A stretch of DNA of 64,000 bases, taken from contig JAJTUP010000013.1 in assembly GCA_021399435.1 (NCBI GenBank), forward strand, positions 682,001 through 746,000. The letters run 5' to 3'. Below, piece after piece: positions 33,519 through 45,234 of this stretch. The notes under the pieces are model-generated. The model saw only the letters and a list, made by a program, of their open reading frames with translations. It was not told the origin of the DNA and did not search any database. A program made the translations under genes and the position numbers. Source of the DNA: Diaporthe sp. PMI_573 (taxonomy: Eukaryota; Ascomycota; Sordariomycetes; Diaporthales; Diaporthaceae). The stretch's first letter is position 1; every line of letters begins with the position of its first letter.

Positions 33519-35298
33519 ATGGACACGGCTATGACATCTGACAACAATGGTATGGGGGTCGTGCCTACTTGGGCCGCAGAATCCGAGGCCCCAGGCACGG
33601 GTATCAGACCCGAGGAGAAGAGCTGTACGGCGCGGGATGGTGGGAGCGAGGGGGCTGCTGATACAGCTGGCCGTCACAGAAAGCCACTGTCATTCTACAT
33701 GGCGTTTCTGTGCCTTTTGATCATGGTGTTTGTCTGTTCTGCAGACTCGACCATCATGTCAGTCTCGATACCAGTAAGTCACACCGCTTGGAGCACCTCA
33801 ACCTCAAACCAGTCACAAAAGCTAATTAGCACAGATCATTACCAAAGATTTGGGCGGCACTACATTTGAAGCCTTTTGGGCAAGTCTTGCCTTCACGCTC
33901 ACAGTTGTCGTCAGCCTACCCACGTACGCCAGCGCGTCAGACGTCCTCGGCCGCAATATCCCACTCTACACAAGCTACTTCTTCTTCCTAGTGGGCTCCA
34001 TCGTCTTCGCCACTGCGAACTCGATGGTTGTGGTCATCGTAGGCCGTTTGCTCCAGGGGCTAGGTGGCGGCGGCCTCGACGTCCTCAACGAGATATTGAT
34101 TGTGGACATCACAACCCTCAAAGAAAGACCACTGTACATCGGCCTGATGGCTGCTCCAATGGCCCTGGGTACTATCGCGGGGCCGATCATTGGTGCAGCA
34201 CTCAGCGAGCACGTTAGCTGGCGATGGATCGGCTGGATTAATGTTCCCCTGCTCGGCGTGGACATTGTCCTCGCCGCCCTCTTTCTTCGCTTGAAAGCGC
34301 TTGAAGAGCCGCTACCAGCTAGGTTTGCTCGGCTGGACTGGATCGGGAGCCTCATGTTCACTATCGGAGCAGCTGCTTTTGTCCTTCCGCTCAGCTGGGC
34401 GGGCAATCTCTATCCCTGGGCCGCATGGGAGACTATCGTTCCCCTAGTGATCGGACTGCTTGTTCTTCTTGGTTTTGCCTTCTACGAATCCAAGCCGGAG
34501 GCGCCGCTGTTCCCATACCGCATTTTTAAGTCTCGAACCTCGCTCATGACTCTCCTCACCGGCACAATACATGGTCTGATAATCTATCCTGCGACAACAT
34601 ATCTACCCTTATTCTTCCAGGCCGTGAAACTTCAGTCACCCCTCCAATCTGCGGTGTCTTTGCTGCCATCCTGCTGCGGGGTAGTAGGGTTCGCCCTGTT
34701 GTCTGGTGTCGCCATTGAGGTCAGCCGACGGTATCTGTGGCAATTCTGGTCTTCCTGGATAACTATCAGCATTGGAATTGGTATTATTTCTTTATTCGAC
34801 AGAGACTCTTCCGTGGCGGAGACGGCTGGATTTCAAATTATCTCTGGCGTTGGTCTTGGCGCCCTGTGGACGGTGCCAGCGCTTTCTATGCAGGCAAGCG
34901 CCGCAGATGTCGACGATCAAGCCCTCGCAGTTGGTACACTGGTGTCTTTCCGCCTCTTTGGTGCTCTCATAGGTCTTGCCGTCGCGTCTACAGTCTTTGC
35001 CAGCATTTTCGAGAGATACATTGCTGCACTTCAGCCTCTACCAGCCGCTGCTACGCCACTGGGCCTGGCTAGCCAAGCAATAGGGTTCATCCCCGGTTTA
35101 GCGGTGCTCGATATTCCTTCCGATGTGCTCGATGGAGTTATCGAGGTGTATAGAGAGTCGTTCCAGGTGTTATGGTATGTCATGGCTGGATTTGCGTGTT
35201 TGGGCTTTTTTTCGAGCTTTTTCATCAAAGAGATGTCAGTAGAAACCGAAGAGACCGGCAAGCAGCATTTGCAAACAGGAAAGAAGAGCAGGGAATAA
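33519..35298 (+). CDS. MFS transporter, DHA2-type (14 helices, toxin/drug efflux-like)
   Basis: Exons 33519..33773 and 33835..35298 (572 aa). The 61-base intron is GTAAGT, GCTAATTAG branch region, ACAG, in phase 0, giving VSIPIITKDLGGT. An acidic, polar N-terminus of about 57 residues precedes the first helix. Motif A (SDVLGRN) lies between helices 2 and 3, and a GRLLQGLGGGG block follows. GPIIGAALSEHVSWRWIGWINVP is the motif C / antiporter signature. This group includes aflatoxin- and trichothecene-pump relatives that export small molecules at the plasma membrane using the proton gradient. Its neighbour downstream is an ABM-domain gene and a C6 regulator lies 5 kb away, which fits a specialised-metabolism context. 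The actual substrate is not predictable. Confidence 0.93.
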
Positions 35299-36016
35299 AT
35301 ATCTATGTGTTTCTGCCGCTTACTAAGTGGGTATTCTAAACATGTAAGGGAATCGGATCAATGGCTTGGATACTAACTAGACATGGCATGACAACACATG
35401 AATGCTTGCATGAATTTTGCACGTCATCCCAAATGCAGCGTCCATTCTTGTCATATCGTATGAAAAGTAGCACACAATATTCCCTCAAACTCATTCCTTT
35501 ATTGTTCGTATGTATCGGCCGGATATTTTACAAGTCCGACTCTCCGCAAAAATATCAATCTCGAGCGCTGTTGGCTCTTGGACATTGTTGACTGGAGCGA
35601 ATGAACAACAGTCTCTGTTAGCACTTGAGTGCTGAAAGTCGACGTCAGGAGAGTTCGAGCAAACAATCCTGCCACCAACAACTACCAAGTCGACCACTGA
35701 TCCTTTGGCTCAGCGTGATAGCAAGCCGCTGACATATATGGGGTTTCTGAGCCTTTCAGGCCCCTGCCCAATTCCCGCGCAAGTGCTTACTTCGGGTGCG
35801 CGTTCTGTTGGTACCTAGCTTCGGGCCAACATTATAAATCCAGGGACTGTTGGTTCGACATGGTGGGGTACTCTAGTGCAACATGGACGATCAAAACCCC
35901 TCCGCTCGGCCTTCCTAGTCAAAATTGTGTCTCTTCTCAGAGTAAACTCGAGTTCGTCCTACTTACTACAGCGTTTTTCTCACCAAGTCCGAATAAATCT
36001 TCAAGACGCTAACAGT
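35299..36016. other. Intergenic, promoter of the ABM gene
   Basis: 3' end of the transporter and upstream region of the ABM gene. It contains TATAAAT at 35833-35839 shortly after a CCAAC. The frame before the ATG at 36017 is open to 35876 but reads like leader. Confidence 0.5.
35833..35839 (+). promoter_or_regulatory. TATA-like box of the ABM gene
   Basis: TATAAAT about 180 bases upstream of the ATG. A plausible core promoter element assigned by sequence only. Confidence 0.45.
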
Positions 36017-36524
36017 ATGTCATTCCCACAGCCGGAGAAGCATGAGGGATTCACACTCGTCGTCACCACAACCGTGCAGCCGGGCAAATTGGACGAGTTC
36101 CTTGACCACTTTTGGAAAGTCGTTAAGCTTGTCTCATCCGAGCCGGAGTGCCTGAGCTTCGAGGTGTTCAGGTACTCGGACGAGCCGGACAAGCTCAAGT
36201 GGATTGAGAACTGGGGTAAGAGCAAGGAGTGGTTCTTTGAGGTGAGCTTCCTCACATCCTCCAGTCACGTAGCACCTGATTCGACACTTGATATGCCAAG
36301 AGGTTACCTGGCAATATGCATTTGGGATCTAGGGGGGATGAGGCCATATTCGGCCGTGTTCTATCATCTGACGATTGTTGTAGAACCAAATCACGAAGGG
36401 CTATATGAAGCCATACCTTGAAGCGACTGATCGCCTTCTCGTCGGTGGGAAGCAGTGGGAAATATTGGAGCGATTCGGAGGTGAATGGGCTCGTGCCAAG
36501 GAAAGTGTCTACAAGCAGGCCTGA
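36017..36524 (+). CDS. Antibiotic biosynthesis monooxygenase (ABM) domain protein
   Basis: Exons 36017..36241 and 36384..36524 (121 aa). The 142-base intron is GTGAGC...GTAG with a CTGACG branch, in phase 0. Splicing joins WFFE to NQITKGYMKPYLEATDRLL. The first half (FTLVVTTTVQPGKLDEFLDHF, then ECLSFEVF) is the ferredoxin-like dimeric alpha/beta-barrel pattern of ABM proteins. Members oxidise aromatic polyketides without cofactor, or act in quinone turnover and stress metabolism. Small, soluble, with no targeting signal. It follows the exporter gene in the same direction at about 0.7 kb, so co-regulation is possible. Without a polyketide synthase in view a biosynthetic role remains inference. 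Confidence 0.88.
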
Positions 36525-39500
36525 AATTGAGAATCGTTGAGATAGACAGGATACATCCGCTGAATCCCGGGCTGGGAGAAGAAGGTCAGAATCCAGCCCT
36601 AAGGCTGCCGGGAATGAGTTCGGCCGAAAATGCTCTTAATGGATAGGTATCTTTGATTTGCGATCGATTGAGAATATTCTCGTCTCTACTGATCAACCTA
36701 CGCTTGTCGGTAGCACTCAGTTGATGCAGTCTCTGGCAAGCTGTCCATTCAATCCTACAGCACGTGGAAGAAGCGTCTGCTCTGCCGCAGGCTTGAGCGC
36801 CATGTCAGTCCGACCTAATGCAAATCTCCTCATGCTCTTGTCCTCCCGAGGAAAAACAAAATCAAAACATAAAGCTTCCACTACTTCCAGGCTTGAAGTT
36901 CGCTCATTTAGGATGTCAACTCTTCCACGTCGGAACGGTTTTCCGTCTTGATGTCCCTATATTCGGTCAAAACCTGCGGGATGGAGATAGTGTTACCAAT
37001 CCGGGCAAGAGACGATTATGAGAATAATCACTGGTTTTTAGCCTTAAGATAAATCACGAGAAATGTAAGAATGATTGACTTGATCCTTCATCTTAAAATA
37101 TTAAAAAAAATGACTTAAAATTATTCCCTTTTAAAGGGCTTTGCCCGGAAGAGTGGCTTGGAAACGGCAGTGAAGCGGCAACTGGGGTAATCTCCTGAAG
37201 TCCTAACGCGCCACGACGATCGCGGCAGTGGGCAACTCCAACAAGCTGCGAACTGTTCTCTACGGTCAACCGCAAACCATGGCTACTCCAGAACTGGTAT
37301 TAAAATACGTTTGTCAAGCATGCTGCTCAGCACACTGCTGCGTTTCAGTAGGGTAGGTAGACACGTTACCTGCGAGTATGCCAGCTGTATCCTCAGCCCC
37401 AGGGTGTCAATACGTAGGCCTCAAGTGCAAGATTGCCAGCGTGTCAATGACTCAGATACTGCAGACTTACGCCAAGGCTCCACGACGTAGGTAGATTGAC
37501 GGCCACAAGAGGAGACGGGGTGCCACATGTGCAGAATGCGCCAACACACGGACTATAATATCCGACTATTGACTCCCGCTGATTGCATACCGCTAATGCC
37601 AGTCCTTTTTCAACGGCGTAAGAAGCTGATAGAAATTCGCGTCGAAGGCGGGAAGTAAAATGCCGGCCGTCAGTTCCGGGCCTCTGCAGCATCGGATAGT
37701 ACACACACCGTACCCGGGTGCTGAAAGCGAGGCTGGGGCCCTTCTGCCAGTCCCCTTGGCTTTCTCTGCCAAATACAAGTTCTGGGCGTGGTCCGGTTCA
37801 CCGTAGCGGTGGCAGGGACAGTTGTGACAGCGGCAACAAAATAAGTTGAAACGAGCTCAACTTCGTGTCTATGTGTCTGAATTGTTTCGAGGTGGAATTC
37901 TAAGCATGATTTCGGGTTGCCGCCAATACAGACAGACAGAACGTGATGAGGCAATTCCAGGTGAGCAAGGCTTGCTACGTGTACGGACACACAGCTAGGG
38001 CCCAGCGCTCCAGCACACTCTTTCAGCGAAGGAGACCTGAAGAGGGGAATCAGCTCAACTTTAGAACCAACAGGGTGGACCCGGCGCAAACACTGGCGGC
38101 AGAAGCGGAGCAAGGGGTGACATGTCATTGCCAACAAAGGTACTGGCGTGCTGTACACACAGAGAGAAAGGGAAACCCCCACATCGGTCAGTTGTCCCCA
38201 GTGATTTGACCAGAGCCTCGATTATGCTGTATTCGTCCGGGACCCTTGGGGCTTTACTTGCCTTGGCCTCGGCGCAGAACGGCCTACGTGAATATGCACA
38301 CCGGTCTTCTGAAGTCGGGCTCATCGAGTTCTCCAGAGACAGAAGTGTGCAAGTATTGGCTCTCGATGTTCGGGTGCTGTGGCATGATCCATGGAAGCAA
38401 ACTTGCTGCACATCGATGAACCGGGCGCGAACCCTCAAATATTCATTGGCCACAGTCGTATTGAACCGCTTTTTGATGCGACCACCCATTCATAATGCAG
38501 GAGACGGGATCTTGTGAGTGATCCCGGCCCCCTCATCCCCGCGGACCCTCCCTGGCTCCCTGGGCAGCGAAGGGAGATCTTCACCCCCCTTGGGAGACTG
38601 TGTCACAGATCTGGTTGCACGTTGCAGCGTATGGGTGCCATCGAAGGGTCGTGTTTCTTCTAATGGGCAGGCCATATCATGGGCATGGCTTGTGTGGCAA
38701 CAGCAGCATGCTGTGACCAAAAGCCACCTGGGCGAACATCCCTCCCGCCCCCGTAGCGAGAACTTTGGGCCACACATGAGATGACCCTTTAGGTTTTTTT
38801 AGCTGCCCAGATGACTCACCGGTGGTTTCTCTGCGTATGCGGTCCCCGTGAGTTTCATTTTTAGATACCCAGTACAAGTTTTTCGGTCCTCTGCGTAAGC
38901 GAGCAGTATGGAACATAGTCTCCAACGGTCGAAGACACTCCCCGGCGCTATGGGAACTTTGAAGGGGGTAGGTAGGGCGGTGGAATGTGCTTGTGTGTGT
39001 GGTCAATCCTACCCAACCCTCCCTGCGCGGAGATTATAGGGGCAATACTGTGTATTGCCCTGCTTAGCTTTGCGCGTCCACGGGACAAGCTTCTCCATTC
39101 ACATTTCGATGTTCACATCGCCCCGACCAGTGTCTCCATCGGATCAGGAGGCTACGAGCAAGCTCACCGCCAGAGACGCATTTCATCAAGGGAAAGCTGT
39201 CTGTGAGCTAGGGCGGTTCTGGTTCAAGGACCATGAGTACCTTGATTCGTTGGGGCGAGGGGGTTTCCGTTCATCATAACATCCGTACGAAAGGTGACCG
39301 TTTCCGCAATGCTCAGTCGGACAAAATGAATAGATGATCCCGACTATGCCATGTACCCGATTACCAAATGCCCGGAATCGCTCGACTTGACGTCAAATGG
39401 CAAGCTGGTTCACAAGCAGGAGGGAGGTGTACGTGCCCTGCCCTCCCCTCCCGACTTTTGATTCCGCACCTTTGGAAATCTGTTAGTCACCACAGCGCCT

Positions 39501-40538
39501 GCTCATAGAACGATGGCGACAGCTCATCATCTGTTCATTTGTTCCAAGGCCGACATCTCCGGGACTCCAGGGACTTGCCCAATGACTTCCCACCACCAAG
39601 TCAAACATGTTGATAATCAGCAGATGTTACCTGCAGGTCTCCAGACCTGGACAAGGGCTGCCGCCGGTGCTGCACCCTCCCGTCTTGTCACCTCAAAGCT
39701 CACATGCAGCTCCACGTCGTCGTTCACCCCGGGCTTCCTGTTGGACTTGCATTCAACAACCAATCAAACCACATGCCAACCGACGGCCAGCCGTCAACGA
39801 CCTCAACGGGCGGTTCTGCTTGCAGCCGTCACGAGAACTCTTGCATGAAGAAACAAGTGTTTGCTTGCGAGCCACACGATGACTTCTGGTGGGGGTGAAT
39901 TGATTAAGGCCCTCGTCCCTATCCTCCCCCGCGTTCTGTTCGCCTCGACAGGTTCACGTTAACCAACATTGAACACCACCTACTATACACCGAGTACGAA
40001 ACAGACGCAAGTGTCACTCAGGATTTGAGAACCCTGGGCATGTTCTGGCTCTGATTGGTAGTAGGGGACAGACAGTCTTGCCTCTCGATAACCGGTTTCC
40101 AAGTCAACCCCAGCAAGCAATCGTTCCCCTTGTCCAGGTGGTGAACGCTCGGACTGGCGGATGCAACCTTTCACTCGCTCCACTCTACGGGTCTCATCCC
40201 CGGGCTTGGATCACGTCGGCCCGGTCGACGCTTGAGTGTTGGTCGAAAATCTCCCGGGAGACCGGTGAAGCCATCGTGCCGGGTTCACTAGCCTGAGCCT
40301 CAGCCAGGGACTTACACCGCAACGCATCGCTTGGACACACAGAACCAACTTAGAAATTTCCCCTGCACAAGTCGGCTGTCTGACGTCGGCTGTCTTACGT
40401 CGCCTCTTCTCCTGCCCTGTTTTCGGCAATATCCACGGCATACCGTGGAACCAGGCGGCCGCTGAAGGGCAGAACCGAGACGTTCAGGTTGTGCAATCCG
40501 CCAGTTACCAAGAAGGTAGATGGAGCGTTCTGATCAAG
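36525..40538. other. Long gene-poor interval
   Basis: About 4 kb without a supportable gene. An AT-rich patch with runs of A lies at about 37030-37135. Open frames (for example at 37670-38182 minus and 39513-39882 plus) mostly lack an ATG, splice support or domain motifs. The last part is probably the extended promoter and 5' UTR of the eight-exon regulator. Confidence 0.45.
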
Positions 40539-43500
40539 ATGGATTTCTATAAGACCGTCGAGATGATTCCAATCAACCGACATGAGGTTCGTCTGCCGGG
40601 GTCCTCATCTCATTGCTCATATACTTTGCTTGCGTTTCTATCTCTGGTCGCACTACTCCTTGATTTGTCTTTCTTTACTCTGAAATCACGTGACAAGGGA
40701 CGAGTTAACCGTTGATACACCTTATTAGGCGTCATTTGCATCCATTGGTAGCTCCACAAGAGGGCTCAAGAGAGACTACTTCAGCCCGGAACATGCCACT
40801 AGCCCAGCTGATAAGCCAGCCGTGAAGAAGGCACGCACCCTTGCGGTGGCACAAGGGCAGCGTTACCCCGGATGTCACATCGAGGTCTGGCACAAGTCCT
40901 CAGAAACTTTCCAGTCCAAGGAAAGCCTCTGCAGTACGCCAGGGCAAGCGAACACAGCAGCTGGATACGACTTCGCGCAGAATCTACCCTCATGCATCTC
41001 TCCTACGCCAAATATAGGCGTTTCGACTGCACAAGAGACACCTGAGTCAACTATTATACCTATCTACAACGGGTGGTCCCCATATCAAGCGAAATATTTC
41101 GAGCAGGGAACGCAGCGTGCCCAAAATTCAGTGTGCTTTCAGTCTTTACCTGTGGCCACAACTCTCAGCCTACCAACTCATTCTTCTACCCCATCTACCA
41201 ACTTCTCAAACACAACCAATGAGAGATACAATCAAACTTGCTCTGAAACATCGTCACTATCAGCAACGAGGGTAGACCACAGCCTAGAGGCGGGACACCT
41301 GCTTGAGTCACAAGACACATCTCACCCCAAGCAGAGAGAAGGCATTGACTTGTGCAACAACTTACTTACGTGCACTCAAACATATGAGAATCCAACCTTT
41401 GATCTTGTCGGATTTCCCCATCCAGAACTTTCTTTTCTTACTTGGACTACACCGATCGGCATCGTGATGGGCGGCGGACAGCAATTTCCAACGTCGCACC
41501 AGGTGGCGGCCTTCTCTAGCCCTATTGTTGTATCCAGACCTAAGGGAGACTATCAGCAGCCTCTACTCTATCATGGATCCTGGGATATACAACAATCAGC
41601 TCTCACTCCGATGCCAAACTGTCTAGGCTGGACTAATGCAGAAATACCAGCTCAGCCTTTCTTGCAACAAACCTCCATTAATCATACCCCACTATCCCAA
41701 CCTTTGAGGCAGGACGAACTATGCCTCAATGACGCCCCCTATGAGGACCAGATGAGCCACAATGACCAATTGCCATTGCGCCCCCGGCAACTACAGCCAA
41801 ATTCACCCCCCGCGGTTGCTGGTGTTAGGGAAGAAATACTCACGGTCTCTGAGGACAGTCAGGGTACGGCAGAGTGCACATGTGAGACACAGCCTCCCAA
41901 CACTCCTTGTTCGTCATGCACTACTAGTAGCAGCCTACAATCATGGGTCATGGTGACATACGAGTTGGTGAAGCCCTCCGACCGCGGAGAATCTGAGAAG
42001 AAACCACCCAAGCTAAGAAAACGGCTCGATGAGGACGCAAGGCGGCAGACCTCTCAGACAAGGGAGGTGGGAGCTTGTTCGTACCGTTTTCCTCCTTCAA
42101 CAAACCCCCATTCATCATGTTTTGAAATATTCCAGGGCGCATCACTTTGGAATCCGTAGCAGGTGACTAACGCGTACTAGGTGTCCGATGTAAGATCCAA
42201 AGGGTACGGTGTATCCCGAATGTTGAGGATCCATTTGGGCCTTGCGACGCTTGTTTGCGGATCGCTTTGAACTACTCACAGAAAGTTATTCACCACATTG
42301 GCTGTCACCGCTACATATTGAAAGAAATTGTCCTTTTCCGAATCTCTGGGTCCAAAGTCACAGATCGATGGCATAGCGCTCAGGTCCGGGATGTAATGAC
42401 GCAGGGCAAGACCTTTTCCGTTGAGATGATGCAGCACTTTGTGGACCATCCCTTCGTATGCGAAGTTCGCAAGGTGGCCAATACTGGACAAGGCAGCTAC
42501 AACGACAAAACTACACGCGAGTGGTATGATGGGACAGCCGCAATCCAGCATGAGGCTGTCTTGGACTATGCCCTGGCCGACGTGCACGAGACTAAGAAGC
42601 GGTACAAGGATTATATCCGCAATAGCGCACTCGGTTACAAATGTCAGCCAGCTATCCGCAAGGCTGTGGAAGGCTTTCGGGATACGAAGACAGGCCTCGA
42701 CACCGCAATTATTGGAGATGTTTATGAAAAGGCCTGGGATTATTTCTACGGCCTTCCGAGCGCGAATGAGACATCGGACTTGTTCTATCAGCCGTGGCCT
42801 CCGGGAAAGAGGAACGAAAGCCGAGGGTCGAAGAGCGAAAGCGCGAGGTCAGTTTCTGAGAAGGAGTTCTTCTTGGGTCTCTTTGAATTACAGTTTGCGT
42901 TAAGTAAGTTTCTCATACTCACCCATAGTCACTCTGATCTTATTCTACATCTCTGTATACAGTGATTAATTAGACTTTCCTTTTCGCTAATTAGGACATG
43001 GTACCGGCTGGTCATGGCTCCTGGAAGGAGCTGGAGGTATCCCACACGCGCGTCCATGCGAAGAATTCCCGCCGCTCAGGGTAAGCAGATTTTGTATACA
43101 ATCTTTCCCATCTGTGGCCTGTGCCTTAATGACTTGTGCGCTGCTGGCTTTGAGACAGGCTATGGCCGTTTCTCCCCCCTCTTTGTGTAAAACCACTCCT
43201 ACTGTGCTTTTAGCTGACTCTAGATGCTCTAGGGCTGTGTTATGACACCAAGAATGATGGTGGGGCAAATCGACTGTATTCGGATATCTTGCGTCTTGAA
43301 GCCGCTTGCCAGGTCTCTCTTGAAGGTGCTTATGGTGTGGATTGCTGATCGACAATATGATCGCTGGATGAGCATCTTCTTCGCGACATTTATCCTGCTC
43401 AGCGAGCTCGCCAAAGTCACAGAGGATGCTTACCATCACGGCTGGTATGACAAAGATATCAAGCGTACTGTGCGTTCCCGACTATCCCCACCGCGGCCTT

Positions 43501-44028
43501 ACTTACTTTTACCCTAGGGCCCAAAGCATGCCCACGTCATCAGAGATATCCACGAATCCGCCAATATCATTCTCGCCCACTGGCACTACTATAATTGCAG
43601 CACTGACCCGTTGAGATTCTCCGAGAAGAACTCTCGGAGCAAAACGCCCCTTAGAGCACTGACGCCTGAGCAACTCATGATAGTCCAGAACCTTTGGCTT
43701 GGGATACGGCAATGGAAGCAGAGACCACGTGGTACGATGATTCTTTCCCCATCCTCCCCAATTACACCATGGTGAACTTGTGGCTGACTTTCGCTCGAAG
43801 AGGATGACTTATACGACAACACAGAAACCGAAGGATGGTGGTCAAAATGGTGTCACAGCATGTACGAGTCTTGTCCTGTTGCGTTTATCCCATCAGTCTT
43901 GTTTTGAAGACCTATCACAACGCATTGGCTACCTGGGTAGGCTCTGCAACAGGTGACTAACTCCCTCCAGGTACTTCGTTGACCAGATGGTTGACACGAG
44001 TTGGGAGCCGCGGCAAGTCTTTTCTTGA
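40539..44028 (+). CDS. Eight-exon Zn-cluster regulatory protein (atypical fungal Zn2Cys6 type)
   Basis: Exons 40539..40586, 40729..42076, 42181..42903, 42995..43080, 43233..43469, 43518..43731, 43801..43861 and 43971..44028 give 924 aa. All phases agree and the length is exactly divisible by three. Donors at 40587 and 42077 are GTTCGT; 43470 is GTGCGT. Branch sites such as GTGACTAAC precede several acceptors. Splicing at 42076/42181 creates GACVRCKIQRVRC followed by GPCDAC, a Cys cluster at residues 466-490 (CX2CX6CX10CX2C). Residues 1-465 are Ser/Thr/Gln-rich and probably disordered. The region after the cluster (MMVGQIDCIRISCVLKPLA, FFATFILLSELAKV, HVIRDIHESANIILAHWHYY) matches the conserved C-terminal half of a fungal regulator-like family. 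Nuclear and DNA-binding by inference. Exon 1 is the least certain. Confidence 0.78.
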
Positions 44029-45234
44029 TGGAAAGTTGATCGATATCAACTCAGCCGGAATTGTAGTGTGTGTTCAAAGATTCGGCACCATCGTGCACGT
44101 ACTATGCTGTTCTTTTAGGCTTTTCGGTCAGTTCTCTCTCTGCTTTTATGATTTGGAGCGTGCGCACGGTTGTGCAACGGGGAAAGAAAGCGAATGTGGA
44201 TCCACAAGAAAATTGCAAAGACAAGTGGGACGTTACGAAGTTCACGAAGTTTAGGAAGCAGTGGCGCGTGGCGCAATCTCGGTCGAGTCGACCGGTTTAC
44301 AAGAGACCTGAATGGTTAGATCCTGCCAGGAGCCCTTGTCTGTGGGACTTTCCCGGTGGGTACTGCAGCTCTCTATACAGAACAAATGTGACGAATAGAA
44401 AATTCGAGTGTTCTGTCACATAAAGAAGGTGAAGTGGCGGAGACTAAGTGTACATGCACTAGCTGAGAAGACTTGATCACTTGGTCTAATATCAGTGGAT
44501 AAGCTTAAGGAGCAAGTGGGTAGGTATCATAGGACACTATACTATACACATGCAAGGGAGTGAAATACCGGCCCATGCAGGCACCTTGCCCAAGGCAGGA
44601 CCCGTGTCTTTCATCGGATTGGAATATATTTCACACTTGCCAACTTGAAACTGGCTGAGCTTGCCCGCACTGACCCTATTGTGAATGTGATGAACTGCAC
44701 TTGGTTCTTTCGAGGAGGGCAGATAATATTCCTAGCCACGTGAAACAAGCCTTTTGGTACAGAATAAAACACGACACCATTGTACTGACAGGTAATTAAT
44801 TTTCATCATGGATGCCCAATCTGCAACCAAATAAGGTACGCCCATGCTTCTTCAAGGGAATATATTATACTGTACAAGATTTATTCTACTCAATATGTTA
44901 CAGTCTCCACACTTCCGGATCCGCATTTCCAGATCACCTGGGCAGCTCCCATACCAGTGGTCAGCTAGAGCCCGAAATATATGTGAAACGAATTGCACAG
45001 CTTACATAGGGCGCCACAATTATGCTAATGATACACAGTACAAAAAAGAAATTAGACCAAGAAATCCATTCGTGCTCGTGCTCAGGCCACAAGTCCGCAC
45101 CCTGGCCGATCGGCGGGAAGAGGCCGGCGACACATGGTAAAAGCGAGGAGCCCAACCCCCACGACGTCCCGTAAAGCCACGTAAAGCAGTTCCAGCGCAG
45201 GGCTTGGACAGACCAGGTGATACACAGGTGATAA
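44029..45234. other. Intergenic
   Basis: 3' regions of the regulator and the convergent monooxygenase. One 117-codon frame (44070..44423) starts only at GTG and has no motif, so it is not called. Confidence 0.5.

Noticed and set aside
44070..44423. 117-codon ORF downstream of the eight-exon regulator
   Set aside because: GTG start only, and the regulator ends properly at 44028 with good splice support; no motif.
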